From Flavitalea sp966112615 (GTDB lineage Bacteria > Bacteroidota > Bacteroidia > Chitinophagales > Chitinophagaceae), in the NCBI GenBank assembly GCA_966112615.1, contig CBHWDO010000013.1:1-64000 (forward strand): DNA of 64,000 bases, given 5' to 3'. This document shows, piece by piece, positions 42,417 through 51,048 of this stretch (the first letter of the stretch is position 1; each line of letters begins with the position of its first letter). The notes beneath the pieces were generated by a model. It did no database searches. It saw only the letters and a list, made by a program, of their open reading frames with translations, and had not been told where the DNA came from. The position numbers were made by a program, and so were the translations under genes.

Positions 42417-43952
42417 ATGAAAAAGTACATTCTCTATATAAGCTGTGCAGTGGGTGCGATGATGCTCAATGCCTGCTCAAAGAAACTAGATCTGTTGCCT
42501 GTGAGCAGCATCAGTGATGCGAATTTCTGGAAAACAGCTGATCAGTTCGATGCATTTGTAACCGGTATCCATGCAAGGTTTCGTTCACATGCGAACTCAT
42601 TCAATACCCTTGGCGAACTAAGGTCTGATATTTATGGCACAGAAGGTGGAAGTGCCAGTACGTTTACCGGTGAAGCAACACAGGGATTGGAAAGGTTGTG
42701 GCAGCATAACCTGGATCTTGACAATCCTGGCGTGTCAAACTTTGCAGGATTCTATAACAATATTGTACAGCTAAACCTGCTGATAGATAAGCTGAATAAT
42801 TCAAGTATTGTAACACCTGCCAACAAATCATATTATTTGGGTCTTGCTTATGGAATGCGTGCTTATTATTATTTCCATCTTGTAAGAACATGGGGAGATG
42901 TTGTTCTGCAAAAAGATCCGGTAACATCTATTGATGTGTCAAACCTTGCAAAAGCTGCAACTCCAGCTTCTGAAGTGATGGCCTCAATTAAGGATGATAT
43001 TGAAAAATCACTCGAAGCTTATGGAGCAAATTATAGTTTCAGAAACCAGAAAGGATATTGGTCTAAGGCTGCAACACTGATGCTGAAAGCAGAAGTCAAT
43101 CTTTGGAATGCACACCGCGCAGGAGGTGCAGCAGATGCAACCACTGCATTAAATGCGCTGAATGAGATCCAGACCAATATTCCATCACTTACACTTCTTC
43201 CAAATTTTTCTTCTGTATTTGCATCAAACAATAAAGGAAATAACGAGATCATTTTTGCGATCCGCTATGTGTTGAATGAATCTACTATGGATTGGGTGCC
43301 ATCTTCCTTTATGCCACAAACAAGCCTGATCGTGAATTTTCATGATTCTGCCTCAGCAAGGCAATTCACTGTTTCCGCTGATAACTGGGGTGGATTGTTA
43401 CGCAGTCCAGTGAGAGTATCGACTTTCAGGAAGTATGATGACCTCGATGGTAGAAAACGATTTACCGTACAGGCAGCTTATAACAAGAACAGTGATGGTC
43501 AGTATTCCATTGCCGGGGCTTTTGTAAAGAAGTATGAAGGCGAATTGAATGCAGGTGCAAGGGTTTATACTAATGATTATCCTGTATATCGTTATGCAGA
43601 CCTTTTGTTGCTGAAAGCTGAAGCAAAGGTCCTGCTGGGACAGGATCCTGCAACAGAGATCAACCTGGTAAGAGCACGCGGTTTTGGAGCAAACTATAAT
43701 CCTGCAACGCATGGATTCCCTAACCAGGCCATTGATGCTGATCCAAAGCAGGCCTTGCTCCAGGAGAGATTATTTGAATTCATTTTTGAAGGAAAGCGTT
43801 GGTATGATCTGAGAAGATTTGGAGATGCCTATGTTTACCAGTATACTCCGGTTACATCGTCGCAGTCCTACAAACTTTTGTGGCCAATCGACCGAAACTC
43901 ATTAACGAATAACAGGGGCCTGGTTCAAACACCTGGGTATCCGGCATATTAG
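42417..43952 (+). CDS. SusD-type lipoprotein of the sialoglycan locus
   Basis: A 511-residue surface lipoprotein. The signal peptide ends MMLNACSKKLDLLPVSSISD with the lipobox Cys near residue 20. SusD features include NFWKTADQFDAFVTGIH, YGMRAYYYFHLVRTWGDVVL, YRYADLLLLKAEAKVLLGQD and LLQERLFEFIFEGKRWYDLR. It binds the glycan for the SusC partner. Confidence 0.93.
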   Translation: MKKYILYISCAVGAMMLNACSKKLDLLPVSSISDANFWKTADQFDAFVTGIHARFRSHANSFNTLGELRSDIYGTEGGSASTFTGEATQGLERLWQHNLDLDNPGVSNFAGFYNNIVQLNLLIDKLNNSSIVTPANKSYYLGLAYGMRAYYYFHLVRTWGDVVLQKDPVTSIDVSNLAKAATPASEVMASIKDDIEKSLEAYGANYSFRNQKGYWSKAATLMLKAEVNLWNAHRAGGAADATTALNALNEIQTNIPSLTLLPNFSSVFASNNKGNNEIIFAIRYVLNESTMDWVPSSFMPQTSLIVNFHDSASARQFTVSADNWGGLLRSPVRVSTFRKYDDLDGRKRFTVQAAYNKNSDGQYSIAGAFVKKYEGELNAGARVYTNDYPVYRYADLLLLKAEAKVLLGQDPATEINLVRARGFGANYNPATHGFPNQAIDADPKQALLQERLFEFIFEGKRWYDLRRFGDAYVYQYTPVTSSQSYKLLWPIDRNSLTNNRGLVQTPGYPAY

Positions 43953-43975
43953 TGTTGGTTTATTAGCAATCGAAG

Positions 43976-43997
43976 CCGGGGGTATTCCTGCCTCCGG
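43976..43997 (+). promoter_or_regulatory. Stem-loop between susD and nanA
   Basis: CCGGGGG (43976-43982) and CCTCCGG (43991-43997) pair (one G-U) around eight bases in the 95-nt gap. A run of six T follows only after about 17 further bases, so it looks more like a partial attenuator or RNA-stabilising hairpin that would leave susCD transcript in excess of the downstream enzymes. Confidence 0.35.
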
Positions 43998-44047
43998 TAT
44001 ATTTAAATTGATTATTTTTTACCTGGCAATTTATAAAGAGTAGCAGT

Positions 44048-44989
44048 ATGCAAATTGAGAAAATCAGGGGATTGATCGCAGCGCCTTTTACACCTATGAA
44101 CCAGGATGGGTCGTTGAATCTTTCCATAATTCCGAAGTATTACGAGTTATTGAAAGCAAATCGTGTTAGTGGTGCATTTATATGCGGTTCAACGGGTGAA
44201 GGTGTATCGTTGACCAAGGAGGAAAAGATGCTGGTTGCCGAAGCATGGGCATTATGCAGCAGGGAAGATGCAGACTTTAAAGTAATCACACTCCTCGGTG
44301 GCACCTGTATCGCAGATTGCATCAGTCTTGCAAAGCATGCTGAGCAAATTGGTTTGTATGGAGTAGCTTTCACAGCACCATTTTATTTTAAACCTTCCTC
44401 AGCGTCCGTGCTGGCGGCATGTTGTAAACAGATTGCTGATGAAATTCCTTCCATGCCATTCTATTATTATCATATACCTGTATTGACCGGGGGTAATTAT
44501 AGAATGATTGACCTGTTGCAGCAAGTAGACGGTCTTATTCCAAATTTTGCAGGTATCAAGTATACCCATGAAGATTTCATGGACTTTCTAAGCTGTATGA
44601 ATTATGCAGATGGAAAATATGATATGCTGTGGGGTCGTGATGAAAATATGTTGCCGGCGCTTTCAATTGGTGCAAGAGGTGCGGTGGGAAGTACTTTCAA
44701 TTATGCTGCACCATTGTATCATGATCTAATCAGTGCATTTGAAGAGAGGAAACTGGAGCTTGCATCCAGGCTTCAGCAGCAGTCAATTGACATGATCACT
44801 CTCCTGGGAAAATACGGAGGAATTGCTACAGGCAAGGCTTATATGAAACTAGTGGGAATTGATTGCGGAGAATTCAGGCTACCTGTTTCAAATATGTCTG
44901 CATCTTCTTTCAGTCAATTTAAAGAAGAAGTAGAAGGTCAGGGTTTCTACAGTTTTTGTTCGAAAAATAATGCAGTCATTTCTTCCTGA
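44048..44989 (+). CDS. nanA: N-acetylneuraminate lyase
   Basis: A 313-residue class I aldolase of the NanA/DapA fold. The Schiff-base lysine is Lys171 in FAGIKYTHEDF, the catalytic tyrosine lies in FYYYHIPVLTG (about 139-141), and GSTGEGVSLTKEE (47-59) is the carboxylate-binding loop typical of NanA. It splits N-acetylneuraminate into ManNAc and pyruvate in the cytoplasm. Downstream epimerase and kelch genes in the same operon confirm the sialic acid assignment. Its TGA overlaps the next ATG by one base. Confidence 0.92.
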   Translation: MQIEKIRGLIAAPFTPMNQDGSLNLSIIPKYYELLKANRVSGAFICGSTGEGVSLTKEEKMLVAEAWALCSREDADFKVITLLGGTCIADCISLAKHAEQIGLYGVAFTAPFYFKPSSASVLAACCKQIADEIPSMPFYYYHIPVLTGGNYRMIDLLQQVDGLIPNFAGIKYTHEDFMDFLSCMNYADGKYDMLWGRDENMLPALSIGARGAVGSTFNYAAPLYHDLISAFEERKLELASRLQQQSIDMITLLGKYGGIATGKAYMKLVGIDCGEFRLPVSNMSASSFSQFKEEVEGQGFYSFCSKNNAVISS

Positions 44990-46161
44990 TGCAGTATCTA
45001 TCAAAATATTTATTTCAACTGATCATGTTTGTTGGTCCAGGTGTACACGCGCAACAAAAAGTGCCCGATATCCAATGGAAATCTGCCGCACAATTACCTG
45101 CCATGTCTTCAACCTCTTACCAAAGGGGGGTGGCAGGTGGTGCATCAGGATTTGCAGGAGACCTTTTTGTTCTTGCAGGTGGAGCAAATTTTCCGAGTGA
45201 TATGCCCTGGAATGGCGGAAAGAAAAAGTACTATGATGATGTACTGCTTTTCAAAAGATCAGGCGATATTCTTACTCCCATAGTAAGTTCATCCTCTCTT
45301 CCATTTGCACTGGCATATGGTGCAAGTTGTTCAGTACCTGGTGGAGTAGTGATCTTAGGGGGAGAGACTGAACATGGTTTGAGTGATAAAACTCTCTTAA
45401 TAAAAAATTCGGGTGGTGTAATAAATGTCGACACCCTCCCTTCTATTCCGTATGCCATGGCAAATGGAAGTGCTGTGTATGATGACCATTTCATTTATTA
45501 CGCAGGTGGTGAAACAAACAGCACTGTAAGTGATAAGTTGTTGAGACTTGATGTAAATAATTTGCATTTGGGATGGAAGAAAATGGCTTCAATACCTCAT
45601 GCGGTATCTCACTTTATTTTTTCGGTGCAGTTTTCCCGCGAGGGTAAGAGTCTTTTCATCATGGGTGGAAGAAAAAAGAACCAAAATACACCAAGTGATT
45701 TCTTTAGTGAATCATACCGGTATTCGATAGATAGTGACAAATGGACAAAGGTTTGTTCAATTCCAGTTGCTCTTGCAGCAGGTACAGGTTCTCCGGTTGG
45801 TAAAAGATGGGTGTTTCTTTTTGGTGGTGATGAAGGAAAGACCTTCAGGAAAACCGAGCAACTGATCTTTTCGATTGCAAGAGAGAAGGACGCTGAAAAG
45901 GCGAAAGAATTAGTTGCAGCCAAGGCAAAGTTACAATCTGGCCATCCGGGGTTCAGCAACACGGTATGGGCTTATGATACATATGAAGACAAATGGCAGA
46001 AGGCCGGTTATATTCCTTTTCCAGCACCTGTTACAACTGTTGCAGTAAAATGGAATAATGAAATATTTATTCCAAGCGGCGAAATAAAAGCAGGTATTCG
46101 TACACCCGAAATTATTTCTGCCCGGATCATTGATAAACAACATCAAACTTCTTTTAAATGA
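44989..46161 (+). CDS. NanM-like kelch-repeat sialate mutarotase
   Basis: A 390-residue protein with a signal-like N-terminus (MQYLSKYLFQLIMFVGPGVHAQ) and a six-bladed kelch propeller: repeats such as GDLFVLAGGANFP, GGVVILGGETEHG, DHFIYYAGGETNS, SLFIMGGRKKN, RWVFLFGGDEGK and EIFIPSGEIKAG. This matches the cyclically permuted mutarotase family, whose member NanM speeds conversion of alpha- to beta-N-acetylneuraminate after sialidase action. It is coupled to nanA by TGATG and to the MFS gene by a 4-nt ATGA overlap. Confidence 0.87.
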   Translation: MQYLSKYLFQLIMFVGPGVHAQQKVPDIQWKSAAQLPAMSSTSYQRGVAGGASGFAGDLFVLAGGANFPSDMPWNGGKKKYYDDVLLFKRSGDILTPIVSSSSLPFALAYGASCSVPGGVVILGGETEHGLSDKTLLIKNSGGVINVDTLPSIPYAMANGSAVYDDHFIYYAGGETNSTVSDKLLRLDVNNLHLGWKKMASIPHAVSHFIFSVQFSREGKSLFIMGGRKKNQNTPSDFFSESYRYSIDSDKWTKVCSIPVALAAGTGSPVGKRWVFLFGGDEGKTFRKTEQLIFSIAREKDAEKAKELVAAKAKLQSGHPGFSNTVWAYDTYEDKWQKAGYIPFPAPVTTVAVKWNNEIFIPSGEIKAGIRTPEIISARIIDKQHQTSFK

Positions 46162-47399
46162 TCCAACAGGTTTCCATATCAAAGGGCTATTACCGTTGGG
46201 TTGTAGTAGGATTGCTCTGGGTGGTTGCCCTGCTCAATTATATGGACAGGCAAATGTTGTCGACCATGAAGCCAAGCATGCAGATTGATATTGCTGAGTT
46301 GCAATCAGCCACCAATTTCGGAAGGCTGATGGCCATCTTTTTATGGATCTATGGATTGATGAGCCCTTTGTCGGGAATCATCGCAGACCGGTACAATCGT
46401 AAATGGATCATAACGGGTAGTTTGTTTGTATGGTCGGCTGTAACCCTTCTGATGGGGTCGGCCGACTCTTTTGAACAATTGTATTGGCTTCGGGCAGTAA
46501 TGGGTGTCAGTGAAGCTCTGTATATTCCGGCAGGTCTATCGCTCATTGCGGATTATCATGATGACAAGAGCAGGTCATTAGCTATTGGAATACATATGAC
46601 AGGCCTGTATGTGGGGCAGGCTCTTGGTGGTTTTGGTGCAACCATTGCAGCATTTCTTTCCTGGAATCAGGCATTCTTTTATTTTGGAATTGTTGGGATC
46701 ATTTATGCTTTTGTACTGATGATCTTTTTGAAAGAAAAAAAGCAACAATTCAATGAAAAAATTTCTGATCAAAAAGAACCACTTTTCAAAGGTCTTGGAA
46801 AACTTTTCAAGAATGCTTATTTCTGGATCATACTTCTCTACTTTGCTATTCCTTCGCTTCCAGGTTGGGGTATAAAGAACTGGCTTCCAACTTTGTTTTC
46901 CAGCAGTCTTGGAATTGATATGTCGAAAGCAGGACCTCTGTCAACCATCACCATTGCGGTCTCCTCGCTTATTGGTGTAATTACGGGAGGAATACTTTCT
47001 GATAAATGGGTGCAGAAAAATACCAGGGGAAGGATCTATACCAGTGCAATAGGGTTGGGTATGACCGTTCCTGCATTGCTATTATTGGGGATAGGAGATA
47101 CGATATACCACTGTGTGGGTGCTGGTTTATTTTTTGGATTTGGATATGGCCTGTTCGATGCGAATAACATGCCTATTCTCTGCCAGTTTGTTTCGGCAAG
47201 ATATCGAGCCACAGCATATGGATTGATGAATATGTCAGGTGTATTTGCCGGAGCTTTTATTACTGACCTGTTAGGAAAAACAACAGATGACGGCAATCTT
47301 CAAAAAAGTTTTGCGGTGCTTGCAATAGTAGTGTTGGTGGCTCTATTTCTCCAGCTATATTTTTTAAAACCTGGTCGAGTGCGATTAGAGGATCTATAA
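46158..47399 (+). CDS. MFS transporter, probable sialic acid permease
   Basis: A 413-residue major-facilitator protein with 12 predicted helices. RWVVVGLLWVVALLNYMDRQ at helix 1, the A-motif-like GIIADRYNRKWI between helices 2 and 3, and ATAYGLMNMSGVFAGAFITD near the end place it in the anion:cation/hexuronate-like symporter group. Its position between the mutarotase and sialidase genes makes sialic acid the most likely cargo. Translation is coupled to the preceding gene (ATGA overlap at 46158-46161). Confidence 0.87.
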   Translation: MIQQVSISKGYYRWVVVGLLWVVALLNYMDRQMLSTMKPSMQIDIAELQSATNFGRLMAIFLWIYGLMSPLSGIIADRYNRKWIITGSLFVWSAVTLLMGSADSFEQLYWLRAVMGVSEALYIPAGLSLIADYHDDKSRSLAIGIHMTGLYVGQALGGFGATIAAFLSWNQAFFYFGIVGIIYAFVLMIFLKEKKQQFNEKISDQKEPLFKGLGKLFKNAYFWIILLYFAIPSLPGWGIKNWLPTLFSSSLGIDMSKAGPLSTITIAVSSLIGVITGGILSDKWVQKNTRGRIYTSAIGLGMTVPALLLLGIGDTIYHCVGAGLFFGFGYGLFDANNMPILCQFVSARYRATAYGLMNMSGVFAGAFITDLLGKTTDDGNLQKSFAVLAIVVLVALFLQLYFLKPGRVRLEDL

Positions 47400-47410
47400 A
47401 AAAATCTTGT

Positions 47411-48967
47411 ATGCAAGTATTGAGAAATTTTATTATTGGCTTATTGTACATCACAGTGATGGCAGGCTTTATCAGTGTTCAGAAAGCAAAGTCTTCAGCC
47501 AAAGTAACTGCACAGGCTTATGCTCCTGTTATTCCTGTCTTAATTGGTGCAGAACTTAATCCTGTACTTAAGGTGAGTGTTGCGGTACCAAAGGATCTGA
47601 AAAAATTTTCGCTGCAAAAACTGAATGTGTCCATTCATCCCTATAAAGAGATTGAAGCAGTGGATGTGTTTTTAACTGGGGCTGAACCATTTTCATCAAA
47701 CAATAAACTAGGTTCCATTACACCAACAGGTGAAAATTTTTCTATACCAGTCTCTGCTGAAATGAATCATGGTGTTCATTTTATCTGGTTCAGTGTAAGG
47801 TTAAAAAAGGGATCATCTCTTGATCATAAAATTTTGTTGAAGTGTTTCAGCATGGTAGATGTCAATCAACAAAAAATTATTGTTCAGCAGGATAAAAGTG
47901 CACAGCCTAATTATGTTGGTACAGTGGTCCGGAAAGCCGGTGATGATGGCGTTCACACCTACAGGATCCCTGGTATCATTCAAACCAATAAAGGAACACT
48001 GATTTCTGTGTATGATATCAGGTATAATAATTCCGCTGATCTGCCTGGTAATATTGATGTGGGACTGAGTCGCAGTACCGACAGTGGAAGGTCCTGGCAG
48101 CCGATGAAAAAGATCATGGACATGGGTGAGCCACATGCGAATAACGGTGTGGGTGATCCGGCGGTTTTATTTGATCCAGTTACCAAAAAGATCTGGGTGG
48201 CAGCATTGTGGAGTAAAGGCAACCGCTCCATTGCAGGTTCTCTTCCTGGACTATCGCAAGACACTACAGGGCAGTTCGTATTGGTTAGCAGTGATGATGA
48301 TGGATTAACCTGGACGGACCCTGTATCGATCACTGTACAGGTGAAAGATCCGAAGTGGCATTTGTTCTTTAATGGTCCGGGATCAGGCATTGCCATGAAA
48401 GATGGCAAACTGGTATTTGCAGCACAATATTGGGATGAAAAGAAAATGCCTCACAGCACCATCATCTATAGTGATGATCATGGTAGGTCATGGAAAGGAA
48501 ATATTGCTGGTCCAAAATCAAATACCACAGAAAGCCAGGTAGTGGAAACAATTCCTGGAACCATCATGCTCAATATGCGAGATAACAGGGGTAATTTCAG
48601 AAGTGTTACAACAACAAGCGATTTTGGAAAATCATGGGTGGAGCATCCAACTTCTTATCAGTCTCTTCCCGACCCTGTATGTATGGCAAGTATCATCAAG
48701 ATGCCTGCTAATCTGAAAAAAGGTAGCAAAGAAATTATTTTCTTCAGTAATCCTGCAACTGGTTCCGGTCGGTATAATATGACCATTAAAGCAAGTGCTG
48801 ATCTTGGAGAATCCTGGATGCCGGAACATGCAGTGTTGGTAGATGAGCGTCCATGTTATGGATACAGTTCGCTCGCAAGAATTGATGACAAACACGTAGG
48901 GATTCTGTATGAAGGAATAAGAGATCTCTATTTTGTAAAAGTTCCCGTTGCTGATATCATTCAATAA
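47411..48967 (+). CDS. nanH: Exo-alpha-sialidase (GH33)
   Basis: A 518-residue secreted sialidase. An N-terminal hydrophobic segment is followed by a beta-sandwich domain (about 40-155) typical of bacteroidal sialidases and then a six-bladed catalytic propeller. The arginine-triad start is Arg185 in HTYRIPGIIQTNKGTL. Five Asp boxes are visible: SRSTDSGRSW, SSDDDGLTW, YSDDHGRSW, TTSDFGKSW and SADLGESW. The catalytic Tyr lies in RPCYGYSSLARID near the end. It releases terminal sialic acid from glycans. Eleven nt after the MFS gene. Confidence 0.92.
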   Translation: MQVLRNFIIGLLYITVMAGFISVQKAKSSAKVTAQAYAPVIPVLIGAELNPVLKVSVAVPKDLKKFSLQKLNVSIHPYKEIEAVDVFLTGAEPFSSNNKLGSITPTGENFSIPVSAEMNHGVHFIWFSVRLKKGSSLDHKILLKCFSMVDVNQQKIIVQQDKSAQPNYVGTVVRKAGDDGVHTYRIPGIIQTNKGTLISVYDIRYNNSADLPGNIDVGLSRSTDSGRSWQPMKKIMDMGEPHANNGVGDPAVLFDPVTKKIWVAALWSKGNRSIAGSLPGLSQDTTGQFVLVSSDDDGLTWTDPVSITVQVKDPKWHLFFNGPGSGIAMKDGKLVFAAQYWDEKKMPHSTIIYSDDHGRSWKGNIAGPKSNTTESQVVETIPGTIMLNMRDNRGNFRSVTTTSDFGKSWVEHPTSYQSLPDPVCMASIIKMPANLKKGSKEIIFFSNPATGSGRYNMTIKASADLGESWMPEHAVLVDERPCYGYSSLARIDDKHVGILYEGIRDLYFVKVPVADIIQ

Positions 48968-48973
48968 GCATTG

Positions 48974-51040
48974 ATGCTGAAAAAAATATTTCTACAGATC
49001 CTGTTGCTGGTGTCAGTTGTTGGAGTGTATTCACAAACAACCAAAGTTGCATGCATCGGTAATTCGGTTACGTATGGATTGACGTTGAAAGATCCTTCTA
49101 CAACTTCTTATCCTGCGCAACTTCAGAAGATGTTAGGGAATGAGTATGAAGTTAAAAACTTTGGAAGGAGTGGTGCTACACTTTTGAAGAAAGGGCACAA
49201 TCCATATTATAAGTCAGATGAATTTCTAAGGGCATTGGCGTTTAAACCTGATATTGTTGTCATTCACTTAGGGTTGAATGATACTGATCCAAGGAACTGG
49301 CCTAATTATGGGGATGAATTTAAGGCTGATTATTCGTGGCTGATCGATACAATAAGATCTGTTGTGAAAACTGCGAAGATCTATATCTGCAAATTATCTC
49401 CTATAACAAATGGGCATTCGCGTTTCAATTCCGGAACGCGCGATTGGCACAGAGTGATCAATACATTCATTCCGGAAATTGCCCTTGCAAATGATGTGCA
49501 TTTATTGGACTTCCATTCGCCTCTTTATGGGCGTCCTGATCTGCTGCCGGATGCCATCCATCCAAATGAAGAAGGTGCGAAGATCTTAGCCAGGACGGTT
49601 TATCAAAATCTTACCGGAGACTTTGGCAGACTTAGATTGTCAAGAGTGTTTGGGTCGCATATGGTTTTGCAAAGAAATAAACCGTTGCGGTTTTCGGGAA
49701 CCGCAAAATCAGATCAAATTATTACTGTTGAGTTTGCAGGGAAAATTTTGAAAGATAAGGTTGGTTCCGATGGAAAGTGGCTGATAGAATTTCCATCCAT
49801 GCCAGCAGGCGGGCCTTATAATTTAGTTGTTTCAGGTAATAGAGAAAGAATTGAACTTGAAGATATTTTGATAGGTGATGTCTGGCTTTGTGCAGGACAA
49901 AGTAATATGGATTTTCCGTTAAAGGATGCAGATCAAGGAAAGTATACTGCAACATCTTCCTCAGGTGTTTCATCTATCAGGATGCTCAACATGGAACCCA
50001 TTGCAGAAACACAAAATTATGCATGGGATACTTCGGTTCTTTCAAAAGTCAACCAGCTCCAATACTTTACTGGATCATGGAAAAGGAATAATTCTATTAC
50101 TGCTTCTGATTTTTCAGCGGTTGGATATTTTTTTGGACTAAGGCTTCATCAAGAGGTGAAAGTACCGATAGGACTAATTCAGGTTGCTGTTGGAGGTTCT
50201 CCAACAGAATCATGGATCGATCGTTATTCAATGGAGTCGGATCCTTTACTGGTTCAAATGTTTGTTAACTGGAATCGTTCAGATTTCATCATGCCTTGGG
50301 TAAGGGAACGTGCGCAGGCAAATGTCTCAGCAGGCAATTTATCTCAAAGACATCCTTATCATCCATGCTATAATTTTGAAGCAGGGATATTGCCATTGAT
50401 TGGTCTTTCCATTGCAGGGATCACCTGGTACCAGGGAGAAAGCAATGCCCATAATATTGAGCTGCACGAAAAGTTATTTCCCACCCTTGTTGCGAGCTGG
50501 CGTAATGTATGGAAGGAAGAGCTTCCGTTTTATTTTGTTCAGTTGTCTTCCATTGAACGCCCATCCTGGCCTGCTTTCCGGAACAGCCAGTTAAAGCTTT
50601 CTACCTTGATTCCCCGTTGTGGAATGGCAGTCAGCAGTGATCTTGGAGACCCATCCGATGTGCATCCAAAAAAGAAAAAAGAAATAGGTGACCGACTTGC
50701 ATTGATTGCACTTAATCAGTATTATCATCGAAATATTGAATACTCCGGTCCACAGATTAGGAGAGTTACACGGAATAAAGAAATACTAACTGTTGAATTC
50801 AATCATTCAAAAGGGTTACATACCCAGGATGGAAAGGCATTGAGAGGTTTTGTATTGACGGATGAAAAAGGATTTCATCATCCTGCAAATGCTATCATTA
50901 AAAAAGATAAGATCCTCATTCCCATTAAAAACATACCACCGGCATTCCTGCAATACGCGTGGGAGCCATATACAAGTGCTAACCTCGTAAACAATGCCGG
51001 GCTTCCAGCCTCCACTTTTCAGATCAACATTAACAGGTAA
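48974..51040 (+). CDS. Sialate O-acetylesterase with N-terminal SGNH domain
   Basis: A 688-residue secreted two-domain esterase. After the signal peptide comes a GDSL/SGNH domain (about 24-215) with the nucleophile Ser in ACIGNSVTYG (about residue 31), HLGLNDTDPRNW, and DAIHPNEEGA at its end. The second part (about 220-685) is a sialate 9-O-acetylesterase domain with WLCAGQSNMDFPL, VAVGGSPTESWIDRYSM and GITWYQGESNAHN. It removes O-acetyl groups from sialic acids so that sialidase and lyase can act. ATG 48974 is preferred over the in-frame TTG at 48971. It follows nanH by 6 nt. Confidence 0.9.
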   Translation: MLKKIFLQILLLVSVVGVYSQTTKVACIGNSVTYGLTLKDPSTTSYPAQLQKMLGNEYEVKNFGRSGATLLKKGHNPYYKSDEFLRALAFKPDIVVIHLGLNDTDPRNWPNYGDEFKADYSWLIDTIRSVVKTAKIYICKLSPITNGHSRFNSGTRDWHRVINTFIPEIALANDVHLLDFHSPLYGRPDLLPDAIHPNEEGAKILARTVYQNLTGDFGRLRLSRVFGSHMVLQRNKPLRFSGTAKSDQIITVEFAGKILKDKVGSDGKWLIEFPSMPAGGPYNLVVSGNRERIELEDILIGDVWLCAGQSNMDFPLKDADQGKYTATSSSGVSSIRMLNMEPIAETQNYAWDTSVLSKVNQLQYFTGSWKRNNSITASDFSAVGYFFGLRLHQEVKVPIGLIQVAVGGSPTESWIDRYSMESDPLLVQMFVNWNRSDFIMPWVRERAQANVSAGNLSQRHPYHPCYNFEAGILPLIGLSIAGITWYQGESNAHNIELHEKLFPTLVASWRNVWKEELPFYFVQLSSIERPSWPAFRNSQLKLSTLIPRCGMAVSSDLGDPSDVHPKKKKEIGDRLALIALNQYYHRNIEYSGPQIRRVTRNKEILTVEFNHSKGLHTQDGKALRGFVLTDEKGFHHPANAIIKKDKILIPIKNIPPAFLQYAWEPYTSANLVNNAGLPASTFQININR

Positions 51041-51048
51041 AATAATTT